Of a stretch of 64,000 nt of DNA, positions 48,789 to 60,230 are shown one piece after another; position 1 is the stretch's first letter, and each line of letters starts with the position of its first letter. Origin of the DNA: Ephydatia muelleri (lineage: Eukaryota > Porifera > Demospongiae > Spongillida > Spongillidae); NCBI GenBank assembly GCA_013339895.1, contig JABACO010000023.1, positions 6,052,061 through 6,116,060 on the forward strand. The letters are read 5' to 3'. A model generated the notes under the pieces. That model saw only the letters and a list, made by a program, of their open reading frames with translations. It was not told the origin of the DNA and made no database searches. The translations under genes were made by a program, and so were the position numbers.

Positions 48789-49116
48789 TAGTTTATGTGA
48801 ACATGTATCATTGTTTGTTTGCACTTGTGATTTCAAAATGTTGTATAATACATGTATTTTATCTTTTGGTTGTGCATTTTTTAATGCAGAGTGTAATTAG
48901 AATGGTCCCTTTTTTCTTTTCCTTTTGTAATTTGCTGTAATATTATCACTTCTATGAACTTAAAGGCATTAATCCACCATTATATTGTGATTGCAAATAA
49001 ACAGAGAAAGTCCTAGCTATAGAAAATTAAATTCATGGTATTTCTGCTCTGATTACCCCGTGACGTATTTATCTACGTTTTCGTATATTTAAATTTGTAA
49101 AGACATTCGTGAGAAA
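48789..49116. other. Short intergenic gap between CIN85-like and C1D genes
   Basis: The two same-strand genes are 328 bp apart. The gap holds AATAAACAG near 48997, which could be a polyadenylation signal of the upstream gene, and the presumed C1D promoter. Nothing else is recognised. Confidence 0.55.
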
Positions 49117-51767
49117 ATGGAAGACACTGTTCTACAAGACGAAGAAGTGCCTGAAGAAATCGAAGAGCAATGTGTAAACTGTCACCATTCTCTTGCGGCA
49201 ATAGAACGAATTATAAAACCTTTATTTTCGTCTAATATGGCTGACATGGAAGATGAAGCCAAGGTGAGTACTGCAATATCATACACGAGGGCCGGTATTC
49301 GTGCATTAAAATTATACAAGTTCAAAGTATGTATCGTCTGATCGAGGCTAGATGATATGCTTATAGTTTATACTGGCCGCAGTGTTGTTGTTTGTTTTAT
49401 TGTTTGTTTTTTTGTTGTTTCGAGAAACAGCGTGTTGACATATTGTAATCGAGACGTCGGTAAGTTATTGGATTTAATCTTTATACAATTTATGATGCGT
49501 ATGTTTAATACTGTATGTCTTTGGCAAAAACAATGCACTGATATGCATCATACCAACCTACACTACTATTTAATTTGTTCGTTTCTATTTTATGTTTATG
49601 GGGAACTTGTATTTAAACAGCTGCATGGTTTTAATAGAGCAATGAATGAGGATGATTCACCTCTATTTGTTGGATTCAGATGGACAAAATTGAGAAAGCA
49701 TCTCTTATACTGCTTCTCACATACACCATGAACTCACTGTTTTGGGGTAAGTTATCTCCACATGCAGTGGAGGGAGTGTAGGCTAGCAGTGATGCAATCA
49801 AGCTTCTATAAAAGTTGCTGAGTATTCTTTGTAAAGAGTTCATGTAATACATTAGGCGTATGTACCTGCACATGCGTTCCAAGTGAAAACCTGCCAAAAC
49901 TGATTTTTTTTTTGCTTATATTTTTAGAATGCTTCACGTTGTGAGCATGAAAATTACGTTTTCACATTTATCTAACACTTGGATTGTGGTTTAAACATAC
50001 ACAAATCGGGACAAATAACGGTTTAAACTCTTTTCAATCACAACTTGTGCTACAAATATAGTATAGGGTTCAAATTTATTATTGTAGATACACCCTGAGG
50101 GCTGCTATGTATATGATTGAGTTGGCAGGTAATAAGACCCAACTCACTGCAAGTGGTACAAGCCCAGTGTCTGTGTGGTGTGTGGTATGTGTGTGTGTGT
50201 CTGTGTGTGTGTGTGTCTATGTGTGTGTGTGTGTGTCTGTGTGTGTGTGTCTGTGTGTGTGTGTCTGTGTGTGTGTCTGTGTGTGTGTGTCTGTGTCTGT
50301 GTGTGTGTGTCTGTGTGTGTGTGTGTGTGTGTCTGTGTTTGTATGTGTGTGTGTGTGTGGATGTGTGTGTGTGGCATGGGCGTGTTTGTGTTTACAAGTG
50401 TACAGTACGTACCCGGTGTGTGGCAGGTAAAAATGCAAGTGTGTGTGTGCATGTTCACGTGCCAAATGAACTGAAAACTGTGAGCTATAGCATCCCTGCA
50501 GTGTAGCCGAGTTGGTATGACAGGAATGAAGTTTAGCAAGCAAATGTTGAAAGCTTTATAATATACTACTAGGGAAGGGTGATGTGAGGGAGTAGGAAAA
50601 TAAATCCTTACACGCATCGTGATGCGTCGCAACGTGGGAGGCAGCAACAACCATCAGGCTGACAACCATTCACTTGGATCCGTTAGTTCAGTGTACGATC
50701 GTCATACGAAGTGATAACTCATCTTCTTTGACACATATAGCTATGGACTCGGACAAGAAAAAAGAAACCAAACAGTTCACGACAAAATGTTGTGATCCAA
50801 ATATTATATAAAAATCCTTTGTCGTTATAACTTTTGAACGGTAAACGCTATCAACTTCCTGTTTTCTACACTTCATACAACATCATTTCTCTACGGTAAA
50901 ATACTTTTTGGGGTCTTGCACTTGCTCCGTGCCAGTATTGCAACGTCCGATATTGATTTGTTCTGTTCATTCTATGTGTTGCGGAAATAGAGGTGTGCAA
51001 AGTTAATGCACACTCCTGCGAAGGCAACTCTAGTTTCATTCAATTTCTCCCATTCCACATGAATATTAATCACTTCCTTGTTTTGCCCATTCTCTGCCTT
51101 AAACTAAGCTATAACCATGGTGTCTGTTTTTTGTTGTTGTTGTTTTTTATCTGAGTCTATATGGGTTGAAGAAGATGAGTTATCACTTCGTATGACGATC
51201 GTACCGAATTAACGGATCCAAGTGAATGGTTGCCAGCTAGCGCCTGATGGCTGTCGCCGCCTTGGACGTGCGTGAGGATTTTTTTTTCCTACTCACTCAC
51301 ATCACCCTTCAGTACCTAGTAGTGTATTATAAAGCTTTCCCACTTTTGCTTGCTGAACTTCATTCCTGTCATGCCCACCTTGGCTACACTGCTATAGCTC
51401 ACAAACAATAGACCATCTGTTAGCAAAAACACCACCTAGTTTACATAAGCATTGCAAAAAGGCAGCAATTAAAATCAGCTGCAGTTTATCTGTGGTTAAT
51501 AACCAAGATGATGTTGGTACATCAAAATGTGGCATTGACATCAATGTGGTGGGGTTTGGAACAACATTGGACTGTGTCATGGAAAAAGTTGATCCATCTG
51601 TGATGTGACTTGACCCATGTGCAACAACACACCTTGCATTGTTATCTAAATAGCCTATACACCATATTTGTCACAAACACACACGCACATGCACACACAC
51701 AGACTGGGCTTGTACCACATGCAGGGGCTTTGGGTTCTCTGTTTACAAAGCGTACATATGCATGAAT

Positions 51768-51815
<48 letters not shown>

Positions 51816-51927
51816 TGGGCTTGCAGTGACTTTGGGTCACACTATAGTTACAAAGTGTAGATTTGCATGAATGTACACACCTGCATATACTTGCATTGTT
51901 ATGTAATAGCCTGTGCAACCATATTTG

Positions 51928-51976
<49 letters not shown>

Positions 51977-52028
51977 AACACACACACACACCCCAACACA
52001 CACCCCAACACACACACACACACACCCC

Positions 52029-52061
<33 letters not shown>

Positions 52062-52397
52062 CAGCACACACACACACACTCACTCATGTACATTGCATGC
52101 AAGGTCTGAACCTGTTCTCTGCACATGCACTTGCATTCTATTCTCAATTTCTGTATGGGACTGAGCTTTTGTACTCGTAGTGTATTTTTTCGTACCATCT
52201 CTTGTTTCTAACAACTAGATGTAGATGTAGTGTTACAGTACTGTCTACCAAATTACTTTGCTGCAATACTATTCCCTAAGTACACTCATCTAGCACTCTG
52301 AACAAGTGCTCAGATTGAACTTTGGTACAGTATTTTTGTCTATAGAGCTGGATTTGAATATTGTTACTACTTCCTTCTGTGTAAATTTACCACAGAA

Positions 52398-52430
<33 letters not shown>

Positions 52431-53418
52431 GGGGGGGGGGGGGGGGGGGGGGGGGCCTGACCTCACAATCTCTACTGATAGCTTAGGTGCAATAAAATTC
52501 ATCACCATGAAGGCCTTTCGACCTTTCCTTCAGCATGTTGGGACTACAATTGTATCTATGGTTGTATGCAGGGGAATTAAATGTCTCACAATAAGTACTC
52601 ACTACATATCCACTTAATGTGCTTCACCTCCAGCCATTGCAATATCCTATACACTCATTTTACTCCCTGCATACAACTAGTTTGAAATGCAACACTGTGC
52701 TGTACTTATTGGAAATGGATGTACTACGCTGGAAAGAGGTTCTTGTACCACATTTTTGTTGGAAGGCTATGGTGATGAATATAAATGTTCATGTCTATCT
52801 GTGCAGATTGTGGTAGGTCAGGGCAGGCGGTAAGTATACACAAAGCATGTAGTAAACATATTCATATTCATTGATTATGCCACACTGCCTAGACCCAAAA
52901 CAGGCTGGACTCAAAGAAATCACTTACACTGAGAGATACAGAAATTGAGAATAGCCTCATGAGCTGTTCAACAGAATAGATGCAGATTAAGAGTGTGTGT
53001 GTGTGTGCCATCATCATTAGTGAGTGATATATTTTTACAGTGTGTGTGTGTGTGTCCATGAGGGCATGTATATGTACTGTGTAAAGTCATGCAAGTGGAA
53101 CAAAGCTGAGTATAGCAAACAAAAAGAAGTTTAGTAACTCTTGGTTATGCCCAATAAGACAGTTTTATTTCACACCTCAGAGAACTGTGATTTAATGTGT
53201 ATGTACAGAGAACTAGCCATAAGGGAGCTCCACATGCAAGGAGTGAAGTTTTCAACCACATGCAACGATACAGAGGGACACACTACGAGTGCAAAGGGAC
53301 AGGGTACAGAAATTGAATACATGCGCATAAAGCAGTTAGATGGAATAGAATGTTTGTGCATGTGCAGAGAACAAGTTTAGCAGAATAGACCTTACGTGCA
53401 ATGTGCATGTGTGTGTGT

Positions 53419-53468
<50 letters not shown>

Positions 53469-53717
53469 CTTGCTAAATGTTTTTCATGGTATGTGTGCGT
53501 ACAAGTGTACTGTACATGAGTGTATGTATGTGTTGTGCACAAGATTCCATTTCCGTAACAATGCAGGTGTACTGTACATGTGTGACAAATATATGGTGTA
53601 CAGGCTATTTGGATACCAATGTGTGTGCACAGGTGTGTACATTCATGCACATGTACACTTTGTGTGAAATCAGTGTGAAAATGAGAACCCAATTGATATC
53701 ACTGCAAGTGGTACAAG

Positions 53718-53793
<76 letters not shown>

Positions 53794-54020
53794 CGCGAGA
53801 ATGTGTGTGCATGAGTGTAGGGTTGTCTGTGTGGGTGTATGTTTGTATGTGTTTTATGAATATGGTGTACAGGCTTTTTACATAACAATGCAAGTGTGTA
53901 CATACATGTACATGTACGTGCTTCGTGAATACAGGGTGAGAAATAAGAACCCAAAGTCACTACAAGTGGTACAAGTCCAGTCTGTGTGTGTGTGCATGTA
54001 TGTTTGTGTGTGTGGCATGG

Positions 54021-54112
<92 letters not shown>

Positions 54113-57100
54113 ATGCACACAAGTGTGTACATTTGGGTTAGGGTTAGGGTTAGGGTTTGTAAAAACAGTGTGAGAAATAAGAACCCAATGCTGCAAATGG
54201 TACAAGTTCAATGTGTGTGTATGTGTGTGGTGTGTGACATGGGCGTGTTTGTGTGTGGTGTGGGGGTTGTGTGTGTGTGTGGCGTGGACGTGTTTGTGTG
54301 TGCAAAGGTACAGTAGGTGGGTGTGTGGCCGGTAACAATGCAAGTGCGTAATGCATGTGATATGTTGAGCTAAGTTATAGCATCCCTGCAGCGTAGCCGA
54401 GTGGGTGTGGCAGGAATGAAGTTCAGCAAGCAAATGTGGGAAAGCTTTATAATAGACTACTAGGTACCGAAGGGTGATGCGAGTGAGTTAGGGGGAAAAA
54501 TCCTTATGCGCTTCGTGATGCCTCCGTGACTTGAAGGCGGCAACAACTGTCAGGCACTTGGCTGACAACCATTCGGTATGATCGTCATACAAAGTGATAA
54601 CTCATCTTCTTTGACCCATATAGACTCAGACAAAAAAAACAAAACGACAAAAAATAAACAGACACTGAGTTGCGAATGACTATAGCTTATAGTATAAGGC
54701 GGAGAATAGGCGGAAGAAGGAAGTGATTAATATTCATGTGGAATGGGAGAATCCTGGGCAAATTGAGCAGGAAATGTGCATTAACTTTGCACACCTGTAT
54801 CTCCGCAACCAAATTTGAAACGATTTGATTACTCCTGCCGAAAGTTATGACAGGTTCATACCCTTCAGGGTATCGGACGTTGTAATACGGGCACGGAGCA
54901 AGTGCAAGACCCCCAAAAGTACTTTAATACCGTAGAGAAATTGTGTAGTATGAAGTGTAGAAGATAGGAAGTTGCTAGTGTTTACCATTCGGAAGGTATA
55001 ACGATATAAACGCAAAGGGATTTTATAACATTTTATAGTATTTGGATCACGACATGTTGTCGTGAACTGTTCCATATACAGATACCCCCGTGATGTCTTT
55101 GCTATAGGAAATAAAAATGAGATCTTAAGTCCAACTAAATCGGCCAAATTTCAGCGAACTGCGAATGACCTCTAAAAATGCACGATCTTCCCAACTAGAT
55201 GGTTGGATGTATGCTGCCAACTCATCATATGCATAGCAGCCCTCAGTGTGTATCTATATCTGTATATATGGAACGTTCTATACAAAAATGGGTCTTGTGG
55301 ATTTTATTTTGTAACATAAAATTTAAATGGATACATCTTCCGAAATATTAACGCTATCGGGTTCCTATTTTTAACGCAACATACCACACCTTTACTATAT
55401 GTGAAAATCCATTTTGGTGTCTTAAACATGTGGGGTACTGACGTTACAAGGTCCGATACCTGTAGGGTTCAAAACGGCCACATCTTCAGGTGTTATAAAA
55501 ATGCATCGCGTTTGAATCGCTATAACTTCCCAACGGATAACGCTATTGACTTCCTATTTTCAACACTTCATACTACACCATTTCACTATGAAGTGATGAA
55601 AATAGGAAGTCGATAGCGTTATCCGTTGGGAAGTTATAGCGATTCAAATGCGATGCATTTTTATAACATTTGAACCGTGGGGCAATTTTCGCGGAAACTG
55701 TCCCATCTATAATAAAAATGTAAACCCTATATTACTCTCCTACCAAGTGTTGTGATTAAGTGTTGTGATTAAGAAAAGAGTTTTTAACCGTTACTGATTG
55801 ACCGATTGTTTGTGTAGTATAATAATTCATATCAAATCACAATTTCTGTTACAGTAATGTTAGTTAAATTCAAAAAAAAAAAAAAAAGAGAAGTTTTGGC
55901 AGCTTTCAATGGAACAGTGATGGTTTAGAAAAGCACCACACGTAATCACACAAATTAGCTGAGCTTTTGCATTCTCACACTCTTACACGTTTAATTGTTT
56001 AATTTGGCATATTTAAGGTTTCATTATTAATTTTATTTGTATGAAATATTGTATGGCTGAATCCTTTTTTTTTTTAATAATGAAAGTGTTAACTAATTAC
56101 TGCTGCAGTTTAGTAGCAAGTAGGGTTTTATTCTATATTAAACCCTCACAGAATGGTTCAAGTTCACAATATATGTATATTCTGTTCTTCTATTCTTAAC
56201 AAGTCAGTATATGAACTGGGACATGTGTGAATGAAATGGATATAGCTAAAATCAGATTTTCACTTTTGTTTCAAGTTGCATTTTAATGGAAACTTAAGAG
56301 TTAGGGTTAGGTTTAGGGTCATTGCCAAGCTATGGGTTGCCTAGCAAAGAATTGTTCATTACATTTTCAGTGTATACAACTGTACATGGTGTGAACCCTC
56401 GGGGACATGGAGTGAAGAGAGAGATGGTATGATCTATCGTTGAGGTTTATCTATTTATATTTATTCCCATGCTATTTTCAGGAAAGAATACAGAAATATA
56501 TGCAACAAATAAAAATGTTGAGTGCTGATAAGAAAAGTATGTTTGGATCATATTTGAGTTGCACTGTACGATGGTGACCATTGGTTATTGTTTCTGCATC
56601 ATAAGACATTGCATTGTATTTGTAGGTTGTGTACTTTACATATATTGTGCATGTTACAGTTTCAGGATCAAACTCCAAGGTGAAAGCACAAGCTGCAAAA
56701 CGATTTATTCGTAATGCTTTATTTGAAGGTTGGTTGTTTTATTATGTGGATGGTACCTGAACATAGATTACATGTACATGTAAGTACAGCAAGGCCTTTC
56801 AAATTACATATGAATGTTAAGATGTATTGCAGAAGATACATTAATACCTGTTCATTTATGTACCAATAATCAAGGGATACATAACTGCAGGGTTTCAATC
56901 CAGCTTGCTAATTATTGTGGTGGGCACAAACCATACACAACAAAGAATTGAGAGTACTTTACCCTCAACAATAACAAGGGTAAGATCATCATCTGATTAC
57001 CATCTAAATTTCAGTCAGTTAATTCAATATTTAGTGACTACCATATTTTAGTTATCATTATTAATGACTATTAATAATGAACTGTCTACAAAAAATAGGT

Positions 57101-59108
57101 AAATAATTCCAATGCAGTTATTAATAGTCATGCATACATTTGATTATTGGCGATTGATTTTGACAAGTTCCATATTTATATGTATTTTGATTAACCATTA
57201 ATTATAATTTGTATAAAATCAGAATATCTTCCTATTTCAGTAAGTTATTACAAGAATAATACCCACTAACATAATTGCTTGTGGTGAATTTTCCTTTATT
57301 GTGGGACATCGTGTATGGACGAAACAAAACAAAGTGAATTAGCATAGAAACATAAATAGCATTTCCTAAGTGCATTGTCATCACTGTTGTAATAAATATA
57401 CATGTGTACAGTTGGAAAGGACTCATTGTTACTCATTGTTACCTTTGGAGAACACCTCTTTTTCTCACTGTGATTTAATGGCAGGTACAAATGCTATGTC
57501 AATGTGGTTATATGATATAATGTGTTGTCTAGACATTGTTGAATGAACCGTAATGTCCATACTACTTATGCGCATATCCGATCAACAAGTACATGCACTA
57601 CATGTAGTGTGTCTGAGTCATATTCGCATTCAGTTAATTACTAGTCAACAAACAGCCATATTCACTGCATACATCCATATTAGTATTCAAAATAATTGCA
57701 CAGAATTGTCCACACCTCCCTCTTGTCACCTTTCCTATTCAAAGTTTGTAACAAAGATTCAAAGGAACAACTGCCTCACTGACAATTCATCAATCCCACA
57801 ACCCACACATTAAGTGATTCTTCCTAAGGGTTTACTTCAAAAAGCACTCAAAACAATGCATCGACAATCTCCTTATTTCTGCTGCACAATCTTGTATGGT
57901 CTCGCCTTCACATGGATTCCTTTGATGAAAATGTGCAATCATGATTGGCAGAGGCTCGTAATTATGCACGAACATGGCAGTCAATGCCTTAAATGACTTC
58001 GAACATGGCTGCTCTTGGAGACATAATATTTCTTCCTCAATAACCCGAGCAATAATGATCTTAGCTATGATCACACTCAATAAGGCCTTTCTTTTGCAAC
58101 CGTTTCGCTACCAAGAATGTCTCTACCCATTCGATGAATAATCTACCACACCACACTTTATGTACATGTAGTTTTGTCATATGCCTAACACGTTTTGTCA
58201 TTTATGTAGGTTCTGATAACAGGAAATATACTAAAGCATGTCCTTTATTGAAAGTGGTAGCACAGTTCTATCATCTAAACAAAATCTCTTGAGCCTTGAA
58301 CAATCCTGACAGCTAGAGCAGCAGCCAGTTAAAGCTTAATCCTCTGGCAATGAAGCGAACCCTCACACATGCACAATCATGTTTGAACTGCACTATTTTT
58401 TGACCAAGTCACTTCTGAATAAAATAGCAGGTGGATGACTTTGAATTGATAGCAGCAGTGTGTGTACACTTTGGTAAACCACAATAGAGTGTGTCAAAGA
58501 GCACTAAGGTAGAGAAGGCATACTAGCAAAGGATTTGCAACATATGTAAGTAAAAATACCTGTGTCGAATTTCATCATTGATTCTAACGACATGAGCAAA
58601 TGTATCAATTTGCCACACCTCTCCTAAGGTGGTCAGGAAATCACTAACCACAAAATGTTTCTTTTTTTTTTTTGGTAGTAAACTTGCAGCTCATTTCAGT
58701 GTCATGAACTAGTTTGTTTTCACATTAATAAAACAGCTTTTAAACAAAATGGGAATTATGCAATTGCAATTGGACATCCATTTAATGATAATGGGAATTA
58801 TATCCATTTTATCAGATACATCTGAAACAGTACTCGTAATACATAAGTGTATTACAAATATTGTTTCAGTTGTATCTTAATCATTAATGGTTTTGAATTT
58901 GTAGTCACATAAATCAATTGAACGTAACCCAGGCAATTTTATTTACCCAATTTGCACTTAGGTTTCTATACATGTATAGTGAGTAACTTGTAGATCATTT
59001 ATGCATATCTACACTCCAGGTTCAGATGTAACAAGGAAGAGAGGACATAATTCAGATGAAGTTACACCAGAAAAGAAGAGTAAAGTGACAACAGTGATAG
59101 ATGTTTGA
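49117..59108 (+). CDS. C1D: Nuclear nucleic acid-binding protein C1D (Rrp47/Lrp1 family)
   Basis: C1D partners the nuclear exosome subunit EXOSC10/Rrp6 in rRNA processing and associates with DNA-repair factors. Six exons join in phase: 49117-49263 ([20 protein letters not shown] to DMEDEAK), 49680-49746 ([20 protein letters not shown] then FWV) and 56371-56426 ([18 protein letters not shown]). The rest are 56482-56536 ([18 protein letters not shown]), 56660-56728 ([18 protein letters not shown]) and 59020-59108 ([20 protein letters not shown] to VIDV, stop). The pattern L-Y-T-N-S-L-F-W, G-V-N-P, H-x-V-K, E-R-I-x-Y and F-I-R-N-A-L matches the Sas10/C1D domain. Predicted length is about 160 residues, close to the family (about 140). 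The basic C-terminal tail is typical. Intron 2 is about 6.6 kb because it is filled with satellites and inverted-repeat elements; the other introns are 55-2300 bp. Confidence 0.93.
50480..51403. mobile_element. Non-autonomous element with roughly 250-bp inverted terminal arms, module copy C
   Basis: The left end GTGAGCTATAGCATCCCTGC pairs with right end GCTATAGCTCAC. The arms share GACAGGAATGAAGTTTAGCA, AAAGCTTTATAATATACTAC, CACTTGGATCCGTTAGTTC and ACGATCGTCATACGAAGTGA. The centre (50810-50960) carries the shared module in the form CGTTATAACTTTTGAACGGT AAACGCTATCAACTTCC. The arms are visibly diverged. Confidence 0.8.
52398..52455. repeat. Poly-G tract, 58 bp with one T
   Basis: The G run at 52398-52455 is interrupted only by T at 52430. 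It lies in intron 2 of C1D. Confidence 0.95.
54135..54155. repeat. Short interstitial telomere-type repeat (TTAGGG)n
   Basis: GGGTTAGGGTTAGGGTTAGGG follows directly after a GT run and a short unique stretch. A second degenerate stretch (GTTAGGGTTAGGTTTAGGG) is at about 56301-56319. Confidence 0.9.
54370..55080. mobile_element. Second, incomplete copy of the 50480-51403 element, module copy D
   Basis: It begins with the same end region (TTATAGCATCCCTGCAGCGT AGCCGAG) and passes through CAGGAATGAAGTTCAGCAAG, GATCGTCATACAAAGTGATA, TGATTAATATTCATGTGGAA and AGCAAGTGCAAGACCC. It then holds the module in inverse orientation (GTGTAGTATGAAGTGTAGAA onward). The far terminal arm is missing. Confidence 0.75.
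55264..55712. mobile_element. Half of an E-type foldback with an A-type hairpin inserted (module copies E2 and A2)
   Basis: Bases 55264-55496 match the left arm of the 46607-47344 palindrome (GGAACGTTCTATACAAAAAT, TCTTCCGAAATATTAACGCT). From 55497 the sequence switches to the A-type hairpin also seen at 43517-43705 (AAAATGCATCGCGTTTGAAT). That hairpin has its own right arm and the terminal CGGAAACTGTCCCAT. This nesting shows the A-type element moved after, or broke, the E-type copy. Confidence 0.8.
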
Positions 59109-59144
59109 TAGCGATGAACTGTTGTGGTCATTTATGAACTGTGC

Positions 59145-59154
<10 letters not shown>

Positions 59155-59175
<21 letters not shown>

Positions 59176-59180
59176 GGGGG
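59155..59180. repeat. Poly-G tract after a T run, just past the C1D stop
   Basis: Eight T are followed by 26 G, starting 47 bp downstream of the C1D stop codon, so probably in its 3' UTR. Confidence 0.93.
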
Positions 59181-59501
59181 CCTTCTCCAGTCACATAAAC
59201 TTTCTTCAACTGTGGCATTGAAGAACCCAGATTGAAGGAAACTTTGCAAAGCCCCTTGCAAACAGCTGGAGCTAAAAAAAAATTGTGATCATCAAAACAA
59301 GGTGTGAGGTCAATTCTGTTTTGGCAAACTGTGCAGCTGGAAAAACATCCTCACATGGGAATGGCATGCAGACTATTGCAGCATGATACCAAAACGCTGT
59401 ACTGTTGTAGAGATAATGTGTAGTGTCATGGGCAGCAAGTACAGCACAATCACGGTAGGTCACTATAGTACATACCAGAATAGAGCTCTACAAGGACTGA
59501 G

Positions 59502-59876
59502 ATGCTTGCCTTCTGCATAATAGTAGTTTTGAGATGGCACCATTATTGTCACTGCGAAGAATATCACATTGGTTGGCCACCTCGAGATATTGTTTTTCTA
59601 CTGCTATCTGGGCTATATCGTCAAAGAGCTAGACTTTCCCACCATGATGTGCTTCACCAAGAATTCTTTCTCTACATAGCAAATGGCTGTCAAAATGTAT
59701 GCTCTGTTTTGGATTCTATAAAGCCAAAGTATCCATCTGAAGCTCCCCCATGCCTTATGGCTGTGTGCCCAGCTTCAGATTGCCAGTTCAGGTCTACCTG
59801 TGCTAAGGAAGTTACAATCCATCTTCGTAAACCACATCTCTGGTCCAAATCAGATGTAGACACTGTGAAACTTTGA
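59502..59876 (+). CDS. Hypothetical protein with a C2H2-like zinc-finger spacing
   Basis: This is an open frame of 124 residues with ATG start, not recognised as a known gene. The C-terminal part contains CPASDCQFRST and EVTIHLRKPH, which give the spacing C-x4-C-x12-H-x4-H, a C2H2-type zinc finger. The N-terminal third is rich in hydrophobic and His residues (RWHHYCHCEEYH). The surroundings (59109-59500) hold no other coding similarity. It may be an exon of a gene, a remnant of a mobile-element protein, or chance. No splice context was convincing. Confidence 0.3.
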   Translation: MLAFCIIVVLRWHHYCHCEEYHIGWPPRDIVFLLLSGLYRQRARLSHHDVLHQEFFLYIANGCQNVCSVLDSIKPKYPSEAPPCLMAVCPASDCQFRSTCAKEVTIHLRKPHLWSKSDVDTVKL

Positions 59877-60230
59877 ATCTTTTTAGCTTGGTGATATGTT
59901 CTTTTTTTTTTTCTAACTTCATCTAGCCTCTTCCTCCTAACACGTTATACTTGTATAATGTGAAGGCGTATGTATGCATGCATGTAAGTATCTAAATTAT
60001 CCGTGATAAAGGCTCAAGCTATCTCTGAATTACCACAGGTCACAGAAATTAAATTATTCAGCAAGATAGCCATATTGTATAAACGGGACAAACAGAGAGA
60101 ATAAAAATCCATAGCAAATTTGTTTATATCTTAGGGGAGAATATTATATGAGAAATGATAATTATGTCATTAATTTAAATAGTACTACTGTTTATGAAAA
60201 ATGTTGCCAATTGTATGCATTAGCAAAAAT

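Larger units (their letters stand above)
51660..54360. repeat. (GT)n/(CA)n-punctuated satellite units in both orientations
   Basis: Long CA runs occur at 51769-51811, 51931-52078, with GT runs at 53405-53465, 53717-53787 and 54025-54111 (and another at 50180-50360 to the left). They alternate with roughly 150-230 bp segments that resemble one another. Shared parts are CTGCAAGTGGTACAAG, ATAAGAACCCAA, TATGGTGTACAGGCT and GTACATTCATGCA. Units at 51.7-51.95 kb are inverted relative to those at 53.5-54.3 kb. No coding potential is supported: long frames here are CV or HT repeats of the dinucleotides. Confidence 0.85.
50084..55255. mobile_element. 5.2-kb interval bounded by a roughly 55-bp inverted repeat (composite repeat island)
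   Basis: The left boundary TAGATACACCCTGAGGGCTG, CTATGTATATGATTGAGTTGG is matched inverted at the right boundary (CCAACTCATCATATGCATAG, CAGCCCTCAGTGTGTATCTA). Between them lie GT-punctuated satellite units, two copies of a TIR element (50480-51403 and 54370-55080) and a poly-G tract. No transposase ORF was seen. It may be one large non-autonomous element that collected insertions, or a coincidence of older repeat ends. All of it lies in intron 2 of C1D. Confidence 0.6.

Noticed and set aside
50107-54433. Long frames of alternating Cys-Val or His-Thr across the GT/CA tracts
   Set aside because: They are translations of dinucleotide repeats in both strands; not genes.
55401-55616. 71-codon frame [15 protein letters not shown] in a repeat
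   Set aside because: It lies across the junction of two foldback elements; sister copies carry stops, so no protein is claimed. The cross-copy peptide resemblance is reported as a finding only.
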